Below are positions 57,475 through 64,000 of a stretch of 64,000 bases of DNA, piece after piece. Source of the stretch: Roseovarius atlanticus (GTDB lineage Bacteria; Pseudomonadota; Alphaproteobacteria; Rhodobacterales; Rhodobacteraceae); NCBI RefSeq assembly GCF_001441615.1, contig NZ_LAXJ01000002.1:434001-498000 (forward strand), in the 5' to 3' direction. The notes beneath the pieces were generated by a model. It worked only from the letters and a program-made list of their open reading frames with translations, had not been told where the DNA came from and did not search any database. Both the position numbers and the translations under genes were made by a program. How positions within the stretch are numbered: the stretch's first letter is position 1; the number at the start of each line of letters is the position of its first letter.

Positions 57475-58578
57475 TCATGGCTGTCTGCTCCGTGCCAGTT
57501 CTTCTGTTATATCTGCCAGCGCCTGCGCCGCGTCGGGCATCCCCACGCTCAGCGCCGCCTGTGACATCTGCAAGGCACCGTCGGGATTCGTCAGTACCGA
57601 GGCTATCTGCTCTGAAAGCGCCTCGACCTCAAGCCGAGATTCCGGGATCACGATCGCGCCCCCGGCCTTGGCCAGCCCTTTGGCATTCGCCGCCTGATGG
57701 TCTTCCGTCGCGGCGGCAAACGGGATCAGGATCGCAGGCCGCCCGATGACCGAGATATCGGCCACGCTGCTCGCCCCCGCCCGGCTGATCACCAGCTGCG
57801 CCTCGGACATGCGCGCGGGCACGTCGCGGAAAAACGGCTGCACGTCGGCGTCGATCCCGTTCTCGGCATACAGCGTCGCCACCCGCTCGCCATCCTCGTC
57901 GCGCGCCTGGTGGCTCACACGGATGTTGCGCAGCACGTCCATCGGCAGGTTGGCAATGGCGGGCGGCACCACGTCGCTCAAAATCCGCGCGCCCTGGCTG
58001 CCGCCGATCACTAGGATCGACATCGGGTAATCGCCCGGCGGAATGTACCCCGCCCCCGCGCGCTCATGCACCGCCAGCCGCACCGGGTTGCCCACATGCG
58101 TGCCCTCCACGCCCTCGGGCAGCGCCGTGGGCCACGTGCCGCACAGCACCTTGTCCACACGCTTGGCAAAGAGCTTGTTCACCCGCCCCAGCACGCCGTT
58201 CTGCTCATGGATCATCCGGGGCCGCCGCAGGATCATAGCCGCAGACAGCGCCGGGATCGTCGGATACCCGCCGAACCCCACCACCACGTCCGGCTTGTCG
58301 CGCATCATGCGAAAGGTCGCGCCCAGCACCCCGCCCAGGATGTGAAACGGCGCCACCAGCTTGTTGAAGATCCCGCCCCGCGCAAAGGTGGCGCTCGCCA
58401 CCTGCTCGATCTCGACCGAATGCGGGAACCCTCCGGTATACCGCGCCCCGCGCGGATCGGTCGACAGCTTCACCCGCCAGCCCCGCCGCAGCATCGCCTC
58501 GGCCAGGCTCTGGGCAGGAAACATGTGCCCGCCCGTGCCACCTGCCGCGATGACCAGAAGAGGCTGCCGCGCGCTCAT
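57475..58578 (-). CDS. murG: UDP-N-acetylglucosamine-N-acetylmuramyl-(pentapeptide) pyrophosphoryl-undecaprenol N-acetylglucosamine transferase
   Basis: This 367-residue GT-B enzyme converts lipid I to lipid II at the inner membrane. Signature loops are [19 protein letters not shown] at the N-terminus, [16 protein letters not shown], and the donor-binding [24 protein letters not shown] and [11 protein letters not shown] in the second domain. The start ATG overlaps the ftsW stop as ATGA. Upstream in-frame sequence is part of ftsW in another frame. Confidence 0.97.
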   Translation of the reverse strand: MSARQPLLVIAAGGTGGHMFPAQSLAEAMLRRGWRVKLSTDPRGARYTGGFPHSVEIEQVASATFARGGIFNKLVAPFHILGGVLGATFRMMRDKPDVVVGFGGYPTIPALSAAMILRRPRMIHEQNGVLGRVNKLFAKRVDKVLCGTWPTALPEGVEGTHVGNPVRLAVHERAGAGYIPPGDYPMSILVIGGSQGARILSDVVPPAIANLPMDVLRNIRVSHQARDEDGERVATLYAENGIDADVQPFFRDVPARMSEAQLVISRAGASSVADISVIGRPAILIPFAAATEDHQAANAKGLAKAGGAIVIPESRLEVEALSEQIASVLTNPDGALQMSQAALSVGMPDAAQALADITEELARSRQP

Positions 58579-59741
58579 CTCGGACGCGCCCTCAGGATGT
58601 CGTTGATCTCGCCCTGCGGGCGGCTGCGGGTAAAGGCAAAGAGCATTCCCACCGCAATCCCCGTCGCGATCAGGGACGACCCGCCATAGCTGACGAAGGG
58701 CAGCGTCATGCCCTTGGCCGGCAACAACCGCACCGCGACGCCCATGTTGATCATCGCCTGCACGCCGAACATCGCCACCAGCCCCGTGCCCGCCAGCCGG
58801 ATGAACGGGTCCCGCTCGCGCATCAGGCGGCTCAGCGACCGCACGACGATGCTGGCGTAAAGCACGATGATGGCCAGCACCAGGATCAGGCCGTACTCCT
58901 CGGCCGCGACCGCGATGATGAAATCCGTATGCGCGTCGGGCAGCGACCACTTGACCGATCCTTCGCCCACGCCAACGCCGAAAAACCCGCCTTCGCGGAT
59001 CGCGTTGGTGGCAAAGCCAAGCTGCGTGTTGGGGTCCACGTCCGGGCTCAGGAAGCCATCAATCCGCCGCGCGAAGTGTTCCGAGTTGGAATAGGCCAGC
59101 GATCCCGCGAACACCACGACGCCCGCGATCAGCACCAGCAACAGGATCGGCGCGCCGGCCACGAAATACATCACGCCCCAACCGAACAGCACCAGGCAGG
59201 CCTGCCCGAAATCGGGCTGCATCGCCAGCAATGCCACGATGATCACCGCCAGGATGAAACTCAGCCGCATCCCCGGCGGGCCATTGATCTCCTTGCTGGC
59301 GGCCATCATCCAGGCCGCCACCACCACGAACCCGGGCTTGAGGAATTCCGAAGGTTGCAAGCTGGCAAAGCCAAGGCTGTACCAGCGCACGGCCCCCTTG
59401 CCGAAATCCGTGCCGAAAAACGGCAGCATCGCCAGCGCCGCGAACGCGACGACAAACCCCAGCACCGACAGCCGCCGCACCAGCAGCGGGCTCATCATCG
59501 ACGTCAGCAGCATCGCCGCCAGCGCCATGAAACCGAAGGCCGCCTGCCGTTTCACGTAATGGAACTGCTCGAACCCGTTCTTTTCCGCCAGCGGCACCGA
59601 GGCCGCCAATCCCAGCAGCAACCCGATCCCGAAAAGGATCAGCACGCAGGAAATCGACCACTTGTCGAGAGTCCGCCACCATTTTGGGAGGATCGGTTCG
59701 CCGCCCTGCACGGGGGCCGCACCATACACCATTTCTGTCAT
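58575..59741 (-). CDS. ftsW: Lipid II polymerase FtsW
   Basis: This 388-residue SEDS-family protein polymerises glycan strands at the septum with its penicillin-binding partner. About ten membrane helices are visible, with the family motifs [56 protein letters not shown] and the C-terminal [20 protein letters not shown]. The ATG at 59739-59741 is favoured; upstream in-frame sequence is not SEDS-like. The 109-base gap in front of it shows no recognisable promoter. Confidence 0.96.
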   Translation of the reverse strand: MTEMVYGAAPVQGGEPILPKWWRTLDKWSISCVLILFGIGLLLGLAASVPLAEKNGFEQFHYVKRQAAFGFMALAAMLLTSMMSPLLVRRLSVLGFVVAFAALAMLPFFGTDFGKGAVRWYSLGFASLQPSEFLKPGFVVVAAWMMAASKEINGPPGMRLSFILAVIIVALLAMQPDFGQACLVLFGWGVMYFVAGAPILLLVLIAGVVVFAGSLAYSNSEHFARRIDGFLSPDVDPNTQLGFATNAIREGGFFGVGVGEGSVKWSLPDAHTDFIIAVAAEEYGLILVLAIIVLYASIVVRSLSRLMRERDPFIRLAGTGLVAMFGVQAMINMGVAVRLLPAKGMTLPFVSYGGSSLIATGIAVGMLFAFTRSRPQGEINDILRARPR

Positions 59742-59850
59742 TTGAATCCGCCGAACACTGCCTCTTGCCCCTCTTTTGCCGGGGGCGTTCGGTCCAGTAT
59801 AACAGCAGTTTTGCCCGGTGGGAAGCGTTCTGCGCCCCACCGGGCAGTCT

Positions 59851-60795
59851 TCAGCCGGTCAGTTTGCCCGACACCGTGCGGATCGCCTGCGGCGCCGCGC
59901 GGTTAGCCAGGAAATCGGGCCGCGGCCCGCGCGCCGCATAGGGCCGGGTCAGCGCGTTCGACATCGCGTTATAGACGAAGAACGCGTTGGCCCGCGGATC
60001 GGGCGTGATGTTCCCGTTCGAGCCGTGCAGCGTGTTGCAGTCGAAAAAAATCACCGTGCCGGTCTCGCCTTGGGCCGAGGCAATGCCGCCCGCCTTTTGC
60101 GCCATCCGGTCGATCGTGCCGGGCTGCGGCACGCCCACCTTCTGCTCTTTCAGCGAGGTCTCGTGGTTGTCCTCTGGCGTCTCGCCCACGCAGCTGATGA
60201 ACACGTCCTGCGAGCCCGGCACCAGCAGCAGCGGGCCATTATGCGGCCCGTTCGGCGTCAGCAGCACCGACGCCGACACCGCGCGCATCCGCGGCATCCC
60301 GTCCTCGGCGTGCCAGGTCTCGAAATCCGAATGCCAGTAGAACTCCTTGCCGGCGAACCCCGGCTTGTAGTTCAGCCGCGACTGGTGCAGGTAGACTTCG
60401 TCGCCCAAAAGGAACTCGGCCACGCCAGCCAGGCGGCGATCGCAGGCCAGACGGCGGAATGCCTTGGAATGCTCGTCGAGGCGAAAGACCGTGCGCACGG
60501 CGTCGCTGTCGGGCTCGCGAATGAGGTCGTTGTCGGGAATGTCCCCGCCGCCCTCGCGCAGCATGTCCGCGGTCTCGGTCAGCACCTTCAGCTCGTCCGC
60601 GTCGAACATGTCGCGCCGCACCAGATATCCGTTCTCGGCGTAATGCTCCGCCTCGTCCTTGCCGATCGGCGCGTCCTCGGACCACTCCGACCAAAGGACA
60701 GGATCCTTGCGTTCGCTCAGCCGCTCCTCGCCCGGTACACGGGTCGGATACTCGTCCTGAGCAGTCAGCATATCGTGTCGTGTCTGGATGTTCAT
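59851..60795 (-). CDS. ectD: Ectoine hydroxylase
   Basis: This 314-residue Fe(II)/2-oxoglutarate dioxygenase makes 5-hydroxyectoine, a compatible solute. The diagnostic EctD segment FYWHSDFETWHAEDGMP (from about residue 152) holds iron ligands H155 and D157; the third ligand is H257 in FFDCNTLHGSN. QSRLNYKPGF, SCVGETPEDNHETSLKEQ and the arginine in PDPRANAFFVYN are also family-like. No ectABC genes are nearby, so substrate supply must come from elsewhere. The start follows GGAGGAG. Confidence 0.92.
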   Translation of the reverse strand: MNIQTRHDMLTAQDEYPTRVPGEERLSERKDPVLWSEWSEDAPIGKDEAEHYAENGYLVRRDMFDADELKVLTETADMLREGGGDIPDNDLIREPDSDAVRTVFRLDEHSKAFRRLACDRRLAGVAEFLLGDEVYLHQSRLNYKPGFAGKEFYWHSDFETWHAEDGMPRMRAVSASVLLTPNGPHNGPLLLVPGSQDVFISCVGETPEDNHETSLKEQKVGVPQPGTIDRMAQKAGGIASAQGETGTVIFFDCNTLHGSNGNITPDPRANAFFVYNAMSNALTRPYAARGPRPDFLANRAAPQAIRTVSGKLTG

Positions 60796-60922
60796 GTGAC
60801 TCCTCCGTTTGTCTTGGGTTGCGAGACGTCAACACCCCCCGAACGCGCGGCGTTCCAATGACAGGAACCGTACAAAGCCACGCCACCTTGACGCCCGCCC
60901 GCCGGTGGGGCACGGGAACCGC

Positions 60923-62104
60923 ATGAACGTCACCACCCTGATCCTCGGCGCCGGTGCCGCCGGCATGATGTGCGCGGCCCATGCCGGCCCGGATACGCTC
61001 GTGGTGGATCATGCCAAGGCCCCGGGCGAGAAAATCCGCATCTCCGGCGGCGGACGCTGCAACTTCACCAACCTCCACACCGCGCCTGCGAACTTCCTCG
61101 GGCAAAACCCGCATTTCCACAAATCCGCGCTCAGCCGCTACACCCAGTGGGATTTCATCGACCTCGTTGCCCGCCACAGCATCACCTGGCACGAAAAGAC
61201 GCTGGGCCAGCTTTTCTGCGACGGAAAATCGCCCCAGATCATCCAGATGCTGCGCGACGAGATGACGACGGCGGGCGCCGACCTCTGGCTGCAAACCAAT
61301 GTGGGCGAAATCTCCCATGACGGCACGCACTTCACCGTCACGCTCGACCGCGAGGGCACGCGCCATTGCGTCACCGCGCGCAACCTCGTGCTGGCCACCG
61401 GCGGCAAGTCGATCCCGGCCATGGGCGCCACAGGCCTCGCCTACGACATCGCCCGCCAGTTCGGCCATGCCGTCACCGACACGCGCCCCGCCCTCGTGCC
61501 GCTCACCTTCTCCGACCAGCGTTTCGCCCCCATCTCCGGCGTCGCCGCCCCGGCCCGCGTCACCGCGAACGACACCAGCTTCACCGAGGCCGTCCTCTTC
61601 ACCCATCGCGGCCTCTCCGGCCCCGCCATCCTGCAAGCCTCCTCCTACTGGCACGAAGGCGAGGCCATAACCCTCGACCTCGACCCCAACGCCAGCCTCT
61701 ACGACACCCTCCGCACCCAGCGCCAGACCGAAGGCCGCCGCGCCCTGACCACCGAACTCGCCCGCCACCTGCCCGCCCGCCTGGTCGATCATCTCGCCCC
61801 CGCCCTCGCCCTCACCGGCAATCTCGCCGATCAATCCGACGCGCGGCTTTCGCAGATCACCGACGCCCTGCGCCAGTGGCAGCTCAAGCCCACCGGCTCC
61901 GAAGGCTACCGCACCGCCGAGGTCACGCTGGGCGGTATCGCCACCGACCGCATCTCGTCAAAGACCATGCAAAGCCGCGACGTGCCCGGCCTCTACATGA
62001 TCGGCGAGGCCGTCGACGTCACCGGCTGGCTCGGTGGCTATAACTTCCAGTGGGCCTGGTCCTCCGGCTGGGCTGCCGGCACCGCGTTAAGAGAAAATGG
62101 CTAA
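60923..62104 (+). CDS. HI0933-like (BaiN/YhiN family) flavoprotein
   Basis: This 393-residue flavoprotein has the N-terminal dinucleotide fold LILGAGAAGMMCAAHAG, the family motif KIRISGGGRCNFTN, and GGKSIPAMGATG. The C-terminal half has FTHRGLSGPAILQASSYW and TLGGIATDRISSKTMQS, then GEAVDVTGWLGGYNFQWAWSSG, which closes the FAD site. The reaction is unknown for most members. It runs against its minus-strand neighbours, divergent from ectD, so it breaks the mur cluster. The start ATG is at 60923. Confidence 0.9.
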   Translation: MNVTTLILGAGAAGMMCAAHAGPDTLVVDHAKAPGEKIRISGGGRCNFTNLHTAPANFLGQNPHFHKSALSRYTQWDFIDLVARHSITWHEKTLGQLFCDGKSPQIIQMLRDEMTTAGADLWLQTNVGEISHDGTHFTVTLDREGTRHCVTARNLVLATGGKSIPAMGATGLAYDIARQFGHAVTDTRPALVPLTFSDQRFAPISGVAAPARVTANDTSFTEAVLFTHRGLSGPAILQASSYWHEGEAITLDLDPNASLYDTLRTQRQTEGRRALTTELARHLPARLVDHLAPALALTGNLADQSDARLSQITDALRQWQLKPTGSEGYRTAEVTLGGIATDRISSKTMQSRDVPGLYMIGEAVDVTGWLGGYNFQWAWSSGWAAGTALRENG

Positions 62105-62187
62105 TCTGATTAAGCCTGTCGATTAACTGAAAAAGAACTAGGCGTAAAAATGTCTGAATTCCAAAGAGCAAGCCAGTTGTCATCGGT

Positions 62188-62556
62188 TTAGTCGCGATCC
62201 TGCCGACCCGCTGAATTTTTCGGGATGTGTTCTCCAATCACAGAACCAACCTCGGCTCCGATGGTAGCACCAACAGCCGCACCGGCAGCTCCACCCAACG
62301 AGCCCCCGACCACCCCTCCGACGATTGCGCCCAGTGCTTTGCCTTCAGACGAATAGTCTGTCTTTATCGCAAGGATGCGTGGATCGCTTAGCACCCGCTG
62401 ATGAAGCACAAGATCAAGGTTCAATTCCTTACCTCGGGCTAGGTAATAACCAACTATTCTTTGCTTTCGTTCATCGTCGGCGGCCGCGTATTCATTGATC
62501 ACGGCAGCGACGCTCGAGGCGACTGATTGAGAGACTAAAGCGAGATTCATTTCCAT
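62188..62556 (-). CDS. AT-rich gene for a small glycine-zipper protein
   Basis: This 122-residue protein is helical in its first half (about residues 1-70) and has a glycine-zipper stretch, GAIVGGVVGGSLGGAAGAAVGATIG-like (about 77-105), that could insert into membranes or oligomerise. No signal peptide is clear. The surrounding DNA is much richer in AT than the rest of the window (about 33% GC in 62101-62160 and 40% in 62581-62640 by my count), so it may be recently acquired. An alternative start lies two codons in. Confidence 0.6.
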   Translation of the reverse strand: MEMNLALVSQSVASSVAAVINEYAAADDERKQRIVGYYLARGKELNLDLVLHQRVLSDPRILAIKTDYSSEGKALGAIVGGVVGGSLGGAAGAAVGATIGAEVGSVIGEHIPKNSAGRQDRD

Positions 62557-62667
62557 TAAGGTATCCTATCAATTCACGATATTTGATTGCATCGAATGTT
62601 ACGTTCTAAACCTACCAAAACAAGTCAGCGCAAAAAGCCGGGCTAAGCTTCGCAGTGGTTTCTCATA

Positions 62668-63462
62668 TTACAAAAGCAGCGGAAACTCCGGCCCCTCCAG
62701 CGGCGCGCCATGCGCCAGCGTCACTCCCTCGAAGGGCGGCGAGGTCTTGATTCCCTCGCGCCGCGCGAACGTGGCGTCATCCCCCACCAGCCGCAGCGAG
62801 AACGCCCGCCTTTGCGCCGTGGCCGAATTGTTCGCCGGCGCGCCATGCACCGTGCGGTAATCGAACGCCACCGCATCCCCCGGCTCCAGCGCCCAGCCGA
62901 TGATGTCATAGGCGTCCCGGTCCCCGTCGATATCCGGCAGCGCCTCAAGCCCGTCATTCTCGTTCAGCGCCGTGCCGTCAAACCGCTGCGGCCGGAAATA
63001 CTTGCCCCACAGATGCGAACCGGCCACGAATTCCAGCGTCCGCTCGCGCGGAACCGCATCCATCGGGATCCAGAGGCTGACCGTCTGCGTGGCGTCGAGG
63101 CAGTAATAGGGCAGATCCTGGTGCCACGGCGTCGGCATCCCCGTCTTCGGCGTCTTGACGATCACGTGCTCATGGAACAGCCGCACGGTCCTGCTGCCCA
63201 TCAGCTCCGAACCGATCTGCGCGGCGGTCGAGTTCTCGATGAAATCGCGATATTGCGGAATGCGGTCCCAATTGCAGTAATCCGACAAAAACCGCCCGCC
63301 CTCCTCGGTGCGGTAATCCCGCGCGTTGGGCGCAGGATGCTCAAGGTTGTAATCCACCCCTGCGCGCAACACCTCCATCCAATCGTCGAACACAGCCCGC
63401 AGCACCGTCGCGCCCTTGGCGCGGAACTCCGCGACGGTTTCGGCCTTCAACAGATCCGCCAT
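62668..63462 (-). CDS. Phytanoyl-CoA dioxygenase (PhyH) family protein
   Basis: This 264-residue Fe(II)/2-oxoglutarate enzyme has the facial triad H114 and D116 in TPWHQDLPYY and H206 in FDYRTVHGAPANNS. SRTVRLFHEHVIVKTP and EFVAGSHLWGKYFRP are typical of the family. Its substrate is unknown; it is only distantly similar to the ectoine hydroxylase nearby. The ATG at 63460-63462 has a well-spaced GGGAG; another ATG two codons upstream has none. It lies 64 bases after the murD stop. Confidence 0.88.
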   Translation of the reverse strand: MADLLKAETVAEFRAKGATVLRAVFDDWMEVLRAGVDYNLEHPAPNARDYRTEEGGRFLSDYCNWDRIPQYRDFIENSTAAQIGSELMGSRTVRLFHEHVIVKTPKTGMPTPWHQDLPYYCLDATQTVSLWIPMDAVPRERTLEFVAGSHLWGKYFRPQRFDGTALNENDGLEALPDIDGDRDAYDIIGWALEPGDAVAFDYRTVHGAPANNSATAQRRAFSLRLVGDDATFARREGIKTSPPFEGVTLAHGAPLEGPEFPLLL

Positions 63463-63526
63463 GCCCATACTCCCTGGAATACCGGGACTATGCTGGCACG
63501 GCGCACCGTCCTTGCCAAGCGCGCCG

Positions 63527-64000
63527 CTACAGCCGCGCCTTGACCTCGGCGATGAAATCCTCGCCCCGCCGCTCGAAGCTGTCATATTGATCGAAACTCG
63601 CCGCCGCCGGCGCCAGCAGCACGGTCTCGCCCGACTGCGCATCCTCCATCGCCCGCATCACCGCGTGGCTCATCGTGGTGCAGACCTCCACCTCGACGCC
63701 TTCCAACTGCACGGCGAACGCCGCCGCCTCGCGCCCGATCACGTAAGCCTTGGTCACATGGCCGAGCCCATCCTTCAGCCCTGCCAATCCGCCTTCCTTC
63801 TCCAATCCGCCACAAATCCACCGGATCCGCTCGAACGCCAACAGCGCCATCAGCGCCGCATCCACGTTCGTGGCCTTGCTGTCGTTGACGAACCGCACGC
63901 CGTCCTTCTCGGCCACCATCTGGCTGCGATGCGGCAAGCCTGCAAAGCTCTGCATCGCGGCCTCGATCGCCTTGGGGTTCAGCCCCAGCGTCCGGCACGC
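63527..64000 (-). CDS. murD: UDP-N-acetylmuramoylalanine-D-glutamate ligase, C-terminal part (runs off the right edge)
   Basis: These 157 codons plus stop are the end of MurD, which adds D-Glu to the stem peptide. The reading frame is open to the window edge. The third-domain motif [17 protein letters not shown] is present, followed by [12 protein letters not shown] and a typical ending [19 protein letters not shown] with the conserved Ser-Phe-Asp. In related genomes it is usually close to ftsW; here a four-gene block lies between. Confidence 0.95.
   Translation of the reverse strand, partial: ACRTLGLNPKAIEAAMQSFAGLPHRSQMVAEKDGVRFVNDSKATNVDAALMALLAFERIRWICGGLEKEGGLAGLKDGLGHVTKAYVIGREAAAFAVQLEGVEVEVCTTMSHAVMRAMEDAQSGETVLLAPAAASFDQYDSFERRGEDFIAEVKARL

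Overview
The window looks like chromosomal DNA of a high-GC alphaproteobacterium of the Rhodobacteraceae (Roseobacter group). The evidence is the gene content: a nuo operon carrying family-typical extra small genes (DUF5333, DUF5337), paired DUF2484 genes between murB and murC, a complete leucine/isovalerate degradation set, CobS with a nearby J-domain protein, and the short intergenic repeats I associate with this family. Genes are dense, many start codons overlap the preceding stop (ATGA, GTGA, TAATG), and GTG starts are common. I see no tRNA, rRNA, CRISPR array, transposase or phage gene.

Layout. 1-9.3 kb (minus strand) is the nuoA-to-nuoG part of the complex I operon, with nuoG running off the left edge. 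At least eight accessory genes are interleaved, and NuoE carries a C-terminal helix-hairpin-helix module duplicated on a neighbouring membrane protein. 9.6-10.8 kb is an outer-membrane beta-barrel gene. 10.9-22.6 kb is a leucine degradation (liu) locus: isovaleryl-CoA dehydrogenase, an AMP-forming acyl-CoA ligase, both methylcrotonyl-CoA carboxylase subunits, a methylglutaconyl-CoA hydratase-like crotonase, HMG-CoA lyase and two GST-fold genes. It is split by a plus-strand ompW with an FNR-type promoter, and its front end has a palindromic operator on a strong sigma70-like promoter. 22.7-25.9 kb holds a PPOX-fold protein, CreA, a DegT-family aminotransferase and a phosphoglycolate phosphatase.

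26.0-35.1 kb (mostly plus) makes envelope precursors and cofactors: glmU-glmS, an AlkD-like protein, moaA-waaA-glycosyltransferase, a DUF4177 protein and a J-domain protein. 35.1-37.6 kb (minus) is an ECF sigma factor / RskA-type anti-sigma / fasciclin / MsrB unit. 37.7-40.7 kb (plus) is cobS, two small exported proteins and a lytic transglycosylase. 40.7-42.2 kb is a putative MACPF-like pore-forming protein, the most unusual gene here. 42.3-45.5 kb is a divergent pair: a CLC channel and an FAD-linked oxidase.

45.6-64 kb (minus) is recN-bamD-lpxC followed by the division and cell wall cluster (ftsZ, ftsA, ftsQ, ddl, murB, two DUF2484 genes, murC, murG, ftsW, and the end of murD at the right edge). 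Between ftsW and murD lies an accessory block: an ectoine hydroxylase, a BaiN/YhiN-type flavoprotein, an AT-rich glycine-zipper gene and a second PhyH-type dioxygenase.

Structure beyond genes includes several intergenic loci with tandem perfect palindromes, a 3'-flanking TATTTTTGG motif seen behind several genes, and promoters or operators for nuo, ivd, ompW and lpxC. All calls come from reading the sequence. Nothing was searched against a database.
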